Shown piece after piece: positions 23,601 through 35,404 of a DNA stretch of 64,000 bases. The stretch lies in assembly GCA_039707465.1 (NCBI GenBank), contig CM077652.1, forward strand, positions 37,054,618 to 37,118,617, read 5' to 3'. A program made the translations under genes and the position numbers. Origin of the DNA: Rhabdophis nuchalis (Eukaryota > Chordata > Lepidosauria > Squamata > Natricidae). Position 1 is the first letter of the stretch; each line of letters starts with the position of its first letter. Below the pieces are notes generated by a model. It had not been told where the DNA came from, ran no database searches, and was given only the letters and a program-made list of their open reading frames with translations.

Positions 23601-26600
23601 TCCCAGAAGGGAAGAAACGCCTTTTGGATTGGGTAGAGAAGGGGCACCTGCAGCTGTGTTGACACCTGGGACTGTTGGGAGAGGGAGGGGAGGGGGAGTG
23701 AAGGAGGATGGAGATGGAGGGGACCCACGCAAACAGGTAGTAGTGGGATGTTGCTCTTTTTATTTGATATTTAACATGGCAGATGGTTGTTTTTTTATTT
23801 TGAGGAAGAGCGCAGTTAAGCATTAATTAAGGGGAACAAATTTTGTGGAGCAACGAGTTGCATCTTTTTCAAACCAAGTCAAAACCTCTTGTCTGAAAAC
23901 CCTGTAAAGCAGGAGTCCCCAAGCCTGGGTCACGATATGAACAGGGCCCCACAGCAAACCCTACTGTAAACTGAGCACTCAAGGGACCTAGGTTGCACAC
24001 CCCTCCTCCTCCTCCCTCCCGCTCTTCCACCATGGAAAATCTCTCTTCCATGAAACCGGCCTCTGGTGCCAGAAAGGTTGGGGACCATGGCTATCAAGCA
24101 TAGGTATAAAGCAGTGGTGAAATTCCATTTTTTTTACTGCCGGTTCTGTTGGGCGTGGTTTGATGGGTGTGACAGGGGAAGGATACTGCAAAATCCCCAT
24201 TCCCTCCCCACTCTGGGGCCAGCCAGAGGTGGCATTTGCCGGTTCTCTGGACTACTCTAAATTTCCGCTACTGGTTCTCCAGAACTTGCTGGATTCCACT
24301 CCTGGTAAGGTCTGTCCTCAAGGCAGCAGAGCAGGTGTTGCACCAACCAAAGGAAGCACTTTAAAGATTGGATCTTTCCAGGGCTGCCTCTCTCCTCCCC
24401 CTTTTAAGGACAGTCTTAAGAACCAATTCAGGAGCAGAGAATGTCGACCCAGGAGGTGGGGCTTGCTGTGGAAGGCATTCATGGAGAAAAAAGGTCCTGC
24501 TAGGCAGAAGAACCTGCCAGCCTTCTGGCCAACTCACCCAGCCAGGATGTCCACGGTGACGGTGAAGCCGATGCAGAAGGGTGCCAGTGGACTCTTGGTC
24601 TTCTCATTAATGGCCCCCATGCAGACAGCCATCACCAGGAACATGGTCATCACAATCTCCCCCACCACAGCAGCCGGGAGCTGGTGATCCGAGGTGACCG
24701 CCGTGAAAGCTCCTCCTGTGGCATTTTCGTACCTCTCCCACATTGTGGTCACCTGAGACAGACATCAGAGGGATTATCCCAGACTGCTAAACCAGGATTA
24801 ACCCAGCACACAGAAACCTGGTTCAATAGTAGTAACGGTGAGAAGGATCTTGAAGTCCTAGTGGACAATGACTGAAATATGAGTCGGCAGTTGGCAGCAG
24901 CAGCCAAAAAAGCCAACACAATCCTGGGCTGCATTAATAGAGGGAAAGAATTAAAATAACGTGAAGTATTAGTACCACTCTATAAAGCCTTAGTAAGACC
25001 ATGCTTGGAATATGGCATCTTTTTTGGTCACCACATTATAAAAAAGATGTAGAGACTCTGGGAAGAGTGCAGAAAAGAGCAAGAAAGATGATTAGAGGGC
25101 TAAAACATATGAAGAACAGTTGCAGGAATTGGGTATGTCTAGTCTTGTGAAAAGAAGGACTAGGAGGGACATGATAGCAGTAGTCCAGCATCTGAGGGGC
25201 TGCCAGAAGACAAGAGAAGAAACAATGGATGGAAACTTAGCAAGGAGAGATCTAAACTAGGAGAAATTTCCTCACAAGGAGAAAGAGTAACCAGTGGAAT
25301 GGCTTGCCTTCAGAAGTTGTGGATGCACACACACACACACCCCAACACACACCCCAATCTCTTCAATAGCCACTACATTTGTAAACAAAGCAAGACTAGC
25401 TGCCAGCCTTGTCAATCACAGGAGGAAGGACTTTGGGGGACAAAAGGGGTACTGAAGAGCCCCTCCCCCCAAATCATCTTTGGATCCAAGACTTCGGTCC
25501 CTCCGGGTAGTGCCTGCCAGCCTGGCGGGGGAGGACGTGTGTAAATGTGCACGAGTGTGCTTATGCGTGTGAGGGAAAACATAAGTATATTGTAAACAGT
25601 CAAATGTTGGTGTTCCTTGACATTCACGGGGCATTTCAGAGGACTGATTGTGCCTCAGTCTTCATTGAAAGTGATTTGTGTGCGTCCTTCATTCTTTCCT
25701 GGCTCTTGACCAGCCTTTGTGCCTCGTCTGCTCCAGCCGCACCTCTCTGGAATGCCCAGGTAGAAAGCAAGGAGGGCTGCGGAGGGGGCAAGATCTGCAT
25801 GCCTCAACAGGCTGTGAGTGAGAGACCATAAGCCGAGCCTGGGAGCGCATGGAGCACCATGGAACCCCACCCAACGCCTGCCATAGCCTCTGCTCTCCAT
25901 CTGCAATGGTGCGTGTGAGAATGGCCTTGGGAGACTGGGCAACAACAACCAAGGGGACAAGCAGATAAAAACCGGCTGAGCCCAGAGCAGGAAAGGGCAT
26001 GTGGGAAACATCTCAGAAGGGACCCTCCCTAGTTTCTTAGGCCATCAAGGGGTCCAGGGAAAAGATGGACAGAACATATCCCATTAATGTAACGTGATGT
26101 AACGTAGAGTTAGCTCATCTGGTCATACTCCCTGCCTTGGGTTAAACCCAAGGACACTTCCCTCCCCCCCTCCCAATCCTCCGCCATACCTTAGCCAGGC
26201 CCGCTCCAATCATTCCCCCGCACAACTGGGAGATCCAGTATGGAATGACCATCACCATGTTCAGGCCTCCAACGAGCCAGGCCCCCAGGGAAACGGCTGG
26301 GTTGTAGTGGCCTCCACTGCAGGCAGAGAGAAGGAGGGAGACATCTTTGGTCAGAGGAAAGCCTAGCAGGAAAGGGGCGCTGGATCACCCCATGGCCTGC
26401 GGGCAGAGAGCTAAACTCACAAAAGTGACAGGAAGGGTCAAAGATGACCACAGGTTTAACGTGATAAACTCTGCTTGAGACCTGACTTTCAAGAGTCAGC
26501 TGAGTGCTGTGAAGCTCTGAGGGGGGAAGCTCCCCATTTAGTTTCCATGTAATTTTCCGAGTACCTTGTTCTCAGTATTGATTTTTGTCATCATCGTCTC

Positions 26601-28305
26601 TAGCTCAGGGGTGTCAAACTCGTTTTCACTGAGGGTTGCATCAGGCTTGTGTTGGATCTTGGGCTACCGGGGTGGCCGTGGCCAGCATGACATCACGTGT
26701 GTTGGGGGGTTGACATGTGGTGGCCCAAGAGCTCTGCCAGCGAAAACAGGCTCCTGAGCTCCGTTTTCAGCTGGGACAGCCCCCCCGCCACCCTCTGCCA
26801 GTGAAATCGGAGCTGGGGAGGGCTGTGTGTGGCCCCTGCGAGCTCTACTTCCCCGGGCAGAGGCATCGTGGGCCGGTCCTTTGCTGTTTCATCTAAGCAC
26901 CCCGTGGGCTGAATCCAGCCCCTGTGCTAGGTGTGTCTATAGGAGAGAGTCCAGTTCAGTGTTACTCCAAGATGGGGATCACGGAGGAGTAAGTTGTTGT
27001 TTAAGTAGACTTTCAGCATCTTCTTTGCTTCTCTGTGTAAATGGGGCACAGTATCCTCCCCTCAGTGTGACTGCAGGGACCCGCAACAAACTCTAGAGCA
27101 CATCCTGACTTAAACTGAGGGCAGATGCCGGTCCAGTATCTGTTTTTTTTAATTATTATTATTCTGTGGTTAATCTTTGGTGAGATTCATAGCCTTTGGG
27201 GCTGGTTGGTAGCTCAACAGCTCAAGTCCTAACCAAGGACCTAGGAACTATCAAGGTAACATCGGAGGATAGAAGCTGTTCCAAGCAGGGTGGCCCTTTG
27301 TAGAGTCAGAATGCTCACGTTCGGCAAACCTAGAACCTCCACATAGCGAGGAAGCCCCCTAGGTCTTGCTCCAAGGGCTCCAATCACAATTGGGACAACA
27401 CACGACTTTCTCTTCCACAGTCGCTCAACTTCCATTTGCAAGTCCCAGTACTTTGTGATTTTTTTCTTGCTGCTTATTTTCAATTCGTGCTTATTTTATG
27501 CTTATTTTCAATTGTTGTTGTTGTTGTTATTATTATTATTATGGCTTCAATGGTGAGATGGCCTAGACCTTGGTATTTGAACATAGATCTTTTTAAGATT
27601 TACATTGTGCTTTACTAATCTAGGTGAAATATTAATAGAGGTTGCTAGTCCATGGATGATTATGCCATACAGTCAATCCATCAATCAATAAAACATGCCT
27701 GAAAGAAAGAAAATATCCCAGGTGGGGGCGCCATTCAAAGGAGGAGCAATGCAGGGGAAGAAGACTGACATTGCAGCCCTGTCAATCAATGTTTCTCAAC
27801 AATGGCAAGTTGAGGATGGGTGGACTTCAACTCCCAGAATTCCACAGCCAGCAAAGCTGGGAGTTGAAGTCTACTGTTCTGCCACTTGCCATGGTTGAGA
27901 AGCAGTGGAGGATGGATCTTGAATCCAGCTGACCCCTCTTCTTCCTCCTCCTCCTCCTCTTGTGCACTCCAGCTTCCTCCATCGCTCCATCATGGCTAAC
28001 TTGCCTTCTTGACCGCATCCCCTGACCCAACCGCATGGCTGCCCCTTCCTTCACCTGATATTCCCCAAGATGGCAATGGTGAGTCCCAGCGCCAACCCGT
28101 GAGCCAAGGCCGGCTGCAGCCTCCCGGTGCCGTCTGAGTTCTCGATGACCGACACGCAGCCAATGTAGATGAAGAAGGCCGAGCCCACCAGCTCCCCGAT
28201 GCAAGGCTGCAGGTAGCGCTCGTACCAGTGGGGCTGGGCCGGGCCGCGCTTGGCCTCCAGCTCAGGCTCTTTGAAAGACATCCGTCCAAATTCCAAGTCG
28301 GACAT
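17474..28305 (-). CDS. AQP8: AQP8, aquaporin-8 (complete, five coding exons)
   Basis: Aquaporin-8 is a six-helix membrane channel that passes water, ammonia and hydrogen peroxide. The exons 28055-28305, 26190-26316, 24538-24752, 21981-22115 and 17474-17516 join in frame with canonical GT-AG borders and sum to 771 nt, or 256 residues plus stop; human AQP8 is 261. The first NPA box is at residues 89-91 (HYNPAV) and the second at 207-209 (CMNPARAF), followed by the pore arginine R210. H69 (LAHGLALG) is the AQP8-type pore histidine, and C50 (YIGC) aligns with human C53, a redox-sensitive cysteine. MGAINEKT and DILAG are AQP8 signatures. The protein ends in [10 protein letters not shown], like the human C-terminus. 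The start has G at -3. A splice acceptor 12 nt upstream of the ATG implies a 5' untranslated exon, not located. LCMT1 lies upstream on the same strand, as in mammals. No break was seen. Confidence 0.95.
17651..18044. other. AQP8 intron 4, unannotated part
   Basis: No repeat family or regulatory element is recognised. Confidence 0.4.
18045..18410 (-). mobile_element. CR1 LINE 3' end, minus strand (copy 1 of a duplicated piece)
   Basis: It starts in the CR1 tail (aataacagagttggaaggga) and runs back into the coding end (ccatgtttcttgttctgcct, tcatgtcacccctagtcctt). Its first ~200 bp recur almost identically at 19677-19879. Confidence 0.87.
18411..19676 (+). mobile_element. L1-type LINE ORF2 C-terminus and 3' end
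   Basis: The broken frames read [19 protein letters not shown], then [14 protein letters not shown] and WTCVEAKK. This is the cysteine/histidine-bearing C-terminal region of squamate L1 ORF2 proteins, carrying in-frame stops. The element ends in an A-rich tail near 19676. Confidence 0.75.
19677..20135. mobile_element. Two CR1 3' ends head-to-head (inverted pair)
   Basis: 19677-19880 is minus-strand CR1 and 19880-20135 is plus-strand CR1. They meet at cttctctccttgattag / ctaatcaaggagagaag. The pair forms an inverted repeat of roughly 200 bp per arm. Confidence 0.85.
20136..20609. other. AQP8 intron 4, unannotated part
   Basis: Nothing recognisable. Confidence 0.35.
20610..21135 (+). mobile_element. 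CR1 LINE 3' end with reverse-transcriptase C-terminal coding remnant
   Basis: It reads CR1-like [13 protein letters not shown] with frameshifts, then [18 protein letters not shown] and [12 protein letters not shown]. It ends with the signature gaactggaagacctccagtg. Confidence 0.88.
21136..21980. other. AQP8 intron 4, sequence next to exon 4
   Basis: No repeat is assigned. The donor GTACGT at 21975-21980 is the only functional signal seen. Confidence 0.4.
21981..22115 (-). CDS. AQP8: AQP8 fourth coding exon (second NPA box)
   Basis: This 135-nt exon lies between acceptor cttcag/GGG and donor ATAAG/gtacgt. It encodes residues 199-242 with flanking split codons. It carries the second NPA box ([12 protein letters not shown]), the pore arginine R210, and helix 6 ([15 protein letters not shown]). 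Residue 204, three before the second Asn, is Ala, where human AQP8 as I recall it has Gly. Confidence 0.95.
22116..23907. other. AQP8 intron 3, 5' part (unannotated)
   Basis: GC-moderate intronic sequence with no recognised repeat or exon. Confidence 0.4.
23908..24088 (-). mobile_element. hAT-like MITE, family B
   Basis: It starts caggagtccccaagcctggg and ends aaaggttggggaccatgg. It shares the accaacctttt / ggttgggga termini with the better-preserved copy at 56414-56597. A clear target duplication is not seen. Confidence 0.6.
24114..24302 (+). mobile_element. Squamate MITE (cagtggtgaaattcc ... ggattccactcctg)
   Basis: The inverted ends cagtggtgaaattcc and ggattccactcctg match. The internal ggttctgttgggcgtggttt is typical of a repeated squamate family. 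Superfamily uncertain. Confidence 0.6.
24538..24752 (-). CDS. AQP8: AQP8 third coding exon (helices 4 and 5)
   Basis: This 215-nt exon lies between acceptor tctcag/GTG and donor GCTGG/gtgagt. It encodes residues 127-197 plus two bases of Gly198. It contains an extracellular loop with a possible N-glycosylation sequon (ENATGG), helix 4 ([13 protein letters not shown]) and helix 5 ([13 protein letters not shown]). Confidence 0.95.
24775..25325 (+). mobile_element. CR1 LINE ORF2 remnant with 3' end
   Basis: Contains the segments [16 protein letters not shown], then [14 protein letters not shown] with frameshifts, and the [10 protein letters not shown] region. It lies 22 bp upstream of the AQP8 third-exon acceptor on the opposite strand. 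Confidence 0.82.
25326..26189. other. AQP8 intron 2, unannotated part
   Basis: A short (AC)n lies near 25328-25355. Nothing else is recognised. Confidence 0.4.
26190..26316 (-). CDS. AQP8: AQP8 second coding exon (first NPA box)
   Basis: This 127-nt exon lies between acceptor ctgcag/TGG and donor AAG/gtatgg. It completes Ser84 and encodes residues 85-126. It includes [10 protein letters not shown] (loop B with the first NPA motif) and helix 3, [11 protein letters not shown]. It ends in phase 0 after LAK, the same position as in mammalian AQP8. Confidence 0.95.
26602..26935 (+). mobile_element. hAT/Charlie-like remnant
   Basis: It starts caggggtgtcaaactcgttt with actgagggttgcatcaggct and ends gggctgaatccagcccctgt. 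The 3' end is degraded and no duplication was found. Confidence 0.5.
27140..27490 (-). mobile_element. Non-LTR retrotransposon C-terminal fragment
   Basis: The minus-strand frame 27241-27483 reads [30 protein letters not shown] and [11 protein letters not shown]. This resembles the C-terminal tail of a vertebrate reverse-transcriptase element. Clade not determined. Confidence 0.5.
27783..27907 (+). mobile_element. Palindromic hAT-like MITE, family C (diverged)
   Basis: It contains tgtttctcaacaatggcaag, ggtggacttcaactcccaga and a partial inverted right arm ending ccatggttgagaagcagtgg. Confidence 0.65.
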
Positions 28306-28317
28306 GGCTGGCTGATT
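28055..28317 (-). CDS. AQP8: AQP8 first coding exon (ATG at 28305)
   Basis: The exon follows an acceptor, tttgtcttccag, and has 12 nt of 5' UTR before the ATG. It encodes residues 1-83 and two bases of codon 84. It covers the cytoplasmic N-terminus, helix 1 with C35 and C50, and helix 2 with H69. The donor is ATCAG/gtgaag. The frame stays open upstream of the ATG, so a longer N-terminus from an earlier exon cannot be fully excluded, but this start gives the usual family length. Confidence 0.93.
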
Positions 28318-28599
28318 CTGGAAGACAAAGATTATGCCCTGGCATGCAAACACGTTCCCTGCCAGCCCGATGAGGTGGGTGGAAGTTGACCCTGGAATGT
28401 GACAATGGGGCCTTAAATCTGGCTCGCTTGTCATTCCCCACAAGGCCACCTTGTTCTGGGTGGGGTGAGGCTTTGGCAAAGCTGTGTCCCCATTGTCCTC
28501 TTCACCCACCTCTGGTAACAGGCAGGGAAGTGAAACCCACAGTTGCCCCACTCTTGCCAACACTGCCAGCCAGCCAGCCTGGTCAGGTCAAGATCTCAA

Positions 28600-29030
28600 C
28601 TCTCCTTCTCTCTCTCTCTCTCTCCCTCCCTTTCTCATTCTCATTCTCTCCTCTGTCTCTTTTATCTGTCTCCTCTTTTTTCCTCTGTCTCCTTCTCTCT
28701 CTCTCTCCTCTCTCTCTCTCTCCTCTTTCTTCTCTCTCTCTTTTCTGCTCTTTCTCTCTCTCTCTCTTTCCCTCTTCTTCCTTCTTCCCTCCCCTCTCTC
28801 TCTTCTTTCTCTCTCTTTTCTCTGTCTCCTTTTTCCCCTTTGTCTCCTTCTCTTTCCCCTCTTTCTCTTTCTTCTCTCTCTCTTTTCCTCTCCTCTCTCT
28901 TTTTCTCCCCCTTTCTCTTTCTTCTTCTTCTCTCTCTCTTTTCTCTGTCTCCTTTTTTCCCCTCTGTCTCCTTCTTCCTCTCTCTCTTTTCTTCTCCATC
29001 TCTCTCCCTCCCTCCCTCCCTCCCTCTCCC
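28600..29030. repeat. CT-rich pyrimidine array upstream of AQP8 coding exon 1
   Basis: This is a 430-bp low-complexity stretch of CT, CTTT and TCTCC units, about 285 bp upstream of the acceptor. Long open frames across it on both strands are artefacts of composition. Confidence 0.95.
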
Positions 29031-29454
29031 AAGAACAGAGCACAGAAGTCCAAGGTGGAACCAACCAGCCAAATGAAAAATCACAAAATTGGGCCGGGTG
29101 GCTGAGTTCACCCCAAGGTTGCCCCAAATTTGTTTTCTGCTGTAACCCAAAGCCACATATTCGGAACACCTTTGTCGGCCTCCAAAGAGGTGGACTTTCC
29201 CAGGGAGAAAGACTCCAATGGCTCCACGATTCCCTGGTTCTCCCTTCACACCAAACCAGGAAGGGAGCTGCTGCCTCCTGTTAGTTTAGGGTGCTGCATG
29301 AGCCCGGCTCAAGGGTTTAATTCAGGGCTGAATGGGCTACTTGAAGGTTGGGTTAATTGGAGACTCCAGGGAAGAGGGGGAGTGGAGGCCGCTGTTGAAT
29401 GGCAGCTGGGCCAGGGCTGTTCCTTGGTTGCTTGGTTGCTTGGCTGGTTGATTA

Positions 29455-29930
29455 GTTTAATTGCTACACTGCTCATTTTACCTAAGTGACTCTGGGCAGT
29501 TTACAACATCATAACCAAACCATACAAATGCACAAAAGCACACATCAAAAGCAGAGTTAGAATTAGGAATAAGTTAAAACATGCAAGCAAAAATAAATAT
29601 CAAAATTCAAAAAGCTGAAAAGTTCACAAGGCAGCAGGGATGTCATCAAGCCTCACTTGATGCATCACACTTGTAGATCCCAGGCTAATGGGCAAATCCA
29701 GGTCTCAACCCAAAAGCCAGAAGGATGGGGGTCTGCCTCACTTCAGGGGGGGGGCTAGATGTTCCAAAGGGCCACAGCAAAGAAGACCTTCCGCCTTGAT
29801 CCCGTCAGCCGAAATTCCTTGCCTGATGGGATACGTAGACGCCCTTCCTGCTTGACCAGGTGGGACGGGTGGATGCAATTGGGATGAGATTTTGATGAGC
29901 TGCTGCTTAGAATGGGATGGCGAATAACGG
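29455..29930 (-). mobile_element. L2-type LINE 3' region, minus strand, diverged
   Basis: ttaattgctacactgctca with gggcagtttacaacatcata and gaccttccgccttgatcccg parallels the 3' untranslated part of the L2 copies at 46.6 and 60.6 kb. Confidence 0.5.
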
Positions 29931-29944
29931 CAGAGAGATGACCT

Positions 29945-30012
29945 CAGCCTTTCTCAATCTTGGCAGCTGAAGATGTGCAAACTCCAAGTGGCCAAGGTTG
30001 AGAAAGACTGAA
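29945..30012. mobile_element. Short palindromic MITE, family C
   Basis: cctttctcaatcttggcagc faces gccaaggttgagaaagactg across a short centre. Confidence 0.55.
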
Positions 30013-30160
30013 TTAACTCATCGGTGGTTGAGACCATGACGGCTGTGTTTGCGGGCATAAGAGAACCTCAGAAAATCATACTTCAAAGCTCAAATTCAAT
30101 TCAAAACTCACCACCTTGGCTATAACCTAAAATGAATTCTGGGCCACAGCATTGTCAAGA

Positions 30161-30376
30161 TGTCCCAAAGGTGCTTTTTCAAGAGGTAAGTGGACGTTCT
30201 GGCTCTTCTTTGAAGACATGTCACTCCTCACCAAAGAAGCTTCCTCAGCTCTGACTGGATGGGTGGGGAATTCAGTCAGAGCTGAAGAAGCTTCTTGGAT
30301 GAGAAGTGAAATGCCTTCAAGCAAAAACAAAGACAGCCCAGTTGCCTCTTGAAAAAGCACCTTTGGCGCAACCATC
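30161..30376. mobile_element. Palindromic repeat, family D
   Basis: tgtcccaaaggtgctttttc faces gaaaaagcacctttggcgca. The internal aagaagcttcttggatgaga is shared with 39214-39396. The same family appears twice, so it is interspersed. Superfamily unknown. Confidence 0.65.
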
Positions 30377-30492
30377 ACCCTGGATGACGGAGAATCTCCA
30401 TAGACATCGCTGCGATGCTAACTTCACTCCACCACCCATCATCCACTACTATCTTTATCAGATAAAATACACCCTTGTTTGATGTTCTATAC

Positions 30493-30627
30493 CAGGGGTC
30501 TGCAAAGTCGGCTCTTTTAAGACTGGTGGACTTCAACTCCCAGAGTTCCCCAGCCAGCATAGCTGGCTGGGGAATTCTGGGAGTTGAAGTCCACCAGTCT
30601 TAAAAGAGCCGACTTTGCAGACCCCTG
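30493..30627. mobile_element. Palindromic hAT-like MITE, family C, with perfect target duplication
   Basis: 135 bp, nearly perfectly palindromic (caggggtctgcaaagtcggc ... gccgactttgcagacccctg). It is flanked on both sides by ttctatac. Confidence 0.9.
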
Positions 30628-30677
30628 TTCTATACCATATAGTGCTGGGCAGAAGCATAGAGCTGATTGCAGGTCAA

Positions 30678-30678
<1 letters not shown>

Positions 30679-30716
<38 letters not shown>
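30679..30716. repeat. (AC)n microsatellite
   Basis: About 19 AC units. Confidence 0.97.
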
Positions 30717-30718
<2 letters not shown>

Positions 30719-31271
30719 CCCATGTTAACGGGGCAGAAAAGCCACCTCCAAATTTCACCCCTTCCTGGAATCCTTTTTCCTCCCTGCTCAAATATGCACT
30801 AATAGACACCCCACAATCGGTGGGAGTCCAATGGCCACTTTCTCATGCAATTATTTAATCATTCTGTGCTTTTTTGGGGGGGGGGGTGATAACATCTCCA
30901 GACTGGAGCTGTGATGCTTCCCCAAAATTCCTCCTGGCCCAAGGGTTTGGGGGATCTATTGGGCTAAGGGGTCAGAGTTGGGCCCAGGTCTCTCTTCCCA
31001 GCAGCAAGCAGAGCAACCTCCTCCCTGGGGTCTCGAGGCACCCGAGGAATCCCTGGGGTGGAAAGCTTGAATCGGTGAGGACTAGCAACTTCAGAGACAC
31101 CCTCAGTGAGTACATGAGCTTTCGAAGCTTGGCTTCTTGGCCCACAAGCGTCTTCTGGTCTACAATCTGATTTGATCCTTGTTGCCCAAGGCAGCCTCAT
31201 AGGAGACTGAGAGACACAATGGTCAGTTTGCGCTAAAAATGCTAGATATAAATTTGTATCCGTATCAAAAT

Positions 31272-31903
31272 AAAATATTGACTTTGAAACATCCTACGAC
31301 TCCCTCAAAAAAGAATCTGTACCTGGCATTTAAGAATGGAAAACTATTCTCCAGCAATTATTGGATAAGAAATGGACTTTGGAATGAAGATCCGTCTTAG
31401 AGGAATGCCATCCAGAGCCTCCTAGAGCAGTGGCTCTCAGCCTTCCCAATGCCACGGCCCTTTAATACAGTTCCTCTTGTTGTGGTGACCCCCAACCATA
31501 AAATTGGTGTCTCGGTTCCTAAGACCGTTGAAAATATGTGTTTTCCGATGGTGTTAGGCGACCCCTATGAAAGGGTCGTTCGACCCCCAAAGGGGTCCCA
31601 ACCCACAGGTTGAGAACTGCTGTCCTAGACCTTCTGTCCAAGGAAGAGTTCAGTGCCAGTCCATACTCAAAGCGGGAGGCCGGTCCTAAAGGGTTAGGGA
31701 CCCTGTGCTCCATCTCTGCTCATTATCGGGCAAGGAGAAACCAATTCATTTCTGCAAAGCTCCTAATGAAAAAGTATTCCATGTAAAGCTTTTCAAATAT
31801 TCTTTTTTTGCAGTTCTCTGCTTTAACACTTTCAAAGGTATCCTACAGACCAGGGGTCTCTAACCTTGGCAACTTTAAGCCTGGAGGACTTCAACTCCCA
31901 GAA
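31272..31903. repeat. Local duplication, copy A
   Basis: Apart from an inserted hAT-like element, this segment is highly similar to 41993-42440 in the same orientation. It includes tacctggcatttaagaa, agttcagtgccagtccatac and the start of a family C MITE. Confidence 0.9.
31428..31622 (-). mobile_element. hAT-like MITE present only in duplication copy A
   Basis: 195 bp with ends cagtggctctcagcctt and aggttgagaactgctg. It is flanked by tcctagag/tcctagac. The paralogous site in copy B (42141-42148) is empty with a single tcctagac. Confidence 0.92.
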
Positions 31904-31985
31904 TTCCCCAGCTAGCAAAGCTGGCTGGGGAATTCTGGGAATTGAAGTCCGCCAGGCTTAAAGTTGCCAAGGTTGGAGACCCCTG
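31851..31985. mobile_element. Palindromic hAT-like MITE, family C (135 bp)
   Basis: Near-perfect palindrome (caggggtctctaaccttggc ... gccaaggttggagacccctg). It has a 7-of-8 target duplication, ctacagac/ctatagac. Confidence 0.88.
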
Positions 31986-31993
31986 CTATAGAC

Positions 31994-34130
31994 TATAGGT
32001 TTTTTCAATTCCTTCTTAGGTCCTTCAAGTATTTGGAAACCAAAGGGGGGGGGGGCTCTGTGGAATGGTGGCTTGCCTGTCTCCTTCTGGATGGAATCCT
32101 CCTTCTCCTGGAGACCCCACCCCTGCCCCCAACTGTTGCAGGACTCACCCAAATCTCTCTGCTCCTGGCTGCAGCTGCACGACGGCTTCACCCTGGGAGA
32201 GCAGTGGCTTGTCTCACCAGGCTGCCCACGGCTCCTCTGGCTGACCGGCCCCTTTGGCAGGAGCAGCACTTTTCTTATCTCCCGGGAATATTGGCACCCT
32301 CCCCACTGATCAGGGGCGTGGGAGAAGGGTGACAAAAGTGCAGTCAGGCCCAAAGGGGAGGGGAGGGGAGGGGAGGGGAGGGGCCGTTCCAGTCGGCTGG
32401 GGAAGAAGAGCTATTTGCTCTTCAGAGGTGCTGAGTTCAAGCTTTCATTCCGGATGCCAGGTCTGGCTGCCAGCCTGGGCAAAGTATAGGGCGCAGACCC
32501 ACTAAGAGAAACGCTGAGAAATGCTCCTTCCTCAGTGCTTCCGTGCCTCTTGGGGCAAGGCAGTCCCTGCATAAGCACGCCTGCTTCTCTCTCCTAAAAG
32601 AGGTGGCACCATCGGTCCCTCAAAGCTTCGCCTGGGCCTCTCCTGAGTGCGACAGAGGCAGTCACCCCCACCGGATGGGTGGACTTTGACTCTCAGAATT
32701 CCCCAGCAGCCCATCCAGGCAGGAATTATGGGCACTGTTGTCCTATCCTTTGGGAATGCGCCAGCATCAAAAGCACCGACCACAGGGTGGCCTTGAGCAT
32801 GTACAGAGGGCTTTTGCGTTGAGCCTGCCTGGGAGTCGGGGTGGGATTCAAATCGGCTGCCTCTGAACGGCAGGCAAAGCCAGTCCCGGCCGTGGCATAA
32901 AGGCACCTGCGCTCACCTGCAATTAATGCCTCTGTTGTGCCAACCCTGGGCAGAGAATGGAGCTCTGAGGCCTCCTCTGCTCAGGTGCTCAAAGCAGGAA
33001 GAAAGGTGGGCAAACAGTTCCTGCCGAAGCCAACGAAGGACGGATCCTGTGGGCTTTGGCCCCTCGTGGAGCAAGTGGGAGCAGCGTGTCTTTTGGGGGG
33101 AGGCCTCAGGGCTGCAGAGATGATCTCTGCAAAGAGGCACCAGAGCCGGAAAGGGCGGCGTCACTAAGGTGACAGATGAGAGGCTGGTTGGAGGCCTCTC
33201 TCTCCAGCACGGAGTCTCCTCATTGCAGTGGCCCTCAGCCAGCATTTCCCAGGCTGGCCCCTGTCAGAGCTCTGGCAAAGGCCCCACTCCCTAAGGCAGG
33301 GTGGACACAATGGGAACAGCGCAGCTGTTGGGGCAACCTGATCTCAGGCCGATTTGGGGGGGATCGTTCGGATGCTATTCGATATACTACAGTTCAGCCT
33401 CCACATTGGGCTGCGTCTCGTGGCCAGCCGATGCCAAGGATTTTGAGCAATTGGTAAATGTTTAGTCAATCAGCAGACAGCAATGACACAATCAGGCTTC
33501 TACACGTACCCTGGAAGGGGGCTGCTCAGATCAGCAACCGCCGGATGCAGAAGCCCAAGAGCCACGCAGCTGGATGAAACCCAGAGGGGCTGCTTCTGCC
33601 AGAGCCCCAGGGAACAAATGCCTGTCCAACGTCCATCTCTTGGGAGGACCTGTGGAATCGGGGTCCGCAGCCACTGACGAGGGTCTCGATGAGCAGCACT
33701 TCTGGATTGGATGAGGAGAGACCGGATGTGCCCCCCACCAAGGGGTGGGGAAGACCAAAGATCCCCTCCACTCTCGACCGCCAAGGCTCCCTGGGAGCCC
33801 TTGGGCATCCCTGCTCTCGGAGGGGAGCCAACCTCACAGGGGTTCTGTGGGGGGGCAGGGGGGGGGAAGCAGGAGAGGCGGGTGCAGTCTCCCCTAGAAG
33901 CTCCTGGAAGAAAGGCAGCACGATAAATCTACTGAATGAATAGCTAGGTAAAATAAAAAGAAATGTCTGGAAGCAATAAATGCAAATAAATTTCCTAGAT
34001 TTGCAGGAAGGATTTCAAAAAACACTTAAGAGCCAGAATTTGTGATCCTCGGGCCAGCTATAAAACGAGCAAGATTTACACAGGATTTTGAGTTAGAAGG
34101 ACATTCTGAAAGAGCTGGATTACCACCAGC
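31994..34130. other. Unannotated intergenic sequence
   Basis: A small (GGGGA)n lies near 32355-32382. No exon of a recognisable protein was found. Confidence 0.4.
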
Positions 34131-34132
34131 TT

Positions 34133-35175
<1,043 letters not shown>

Positions 35176-35404
35176 ACCGCTATCTATCCTAAAGTCCTGC
35201 ACCGATTGCTTCCAAATTTTCACACAACGTTCCTTTCAAGTATGGCACCAATGATATATATAGATTGTGTAGATGTCACACCTGTGCCAGGTACACGCAA
35301 CGAAAATGTAAAAAATTGTAAAAAAGGTAGGTAGATGGATACAGAGAGAGCAGTGGGCCATGGGTATTATGTCATCCTTTATGACATAAGATACTCTGAG
35401 GGAG

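Noticed and set aside
28484..29284. Overlapping Ser/Leu-rich and Arg/Glu/Lys-rich frames on both strands
   Set aside because: Products of the CT/GA low-complexity array.
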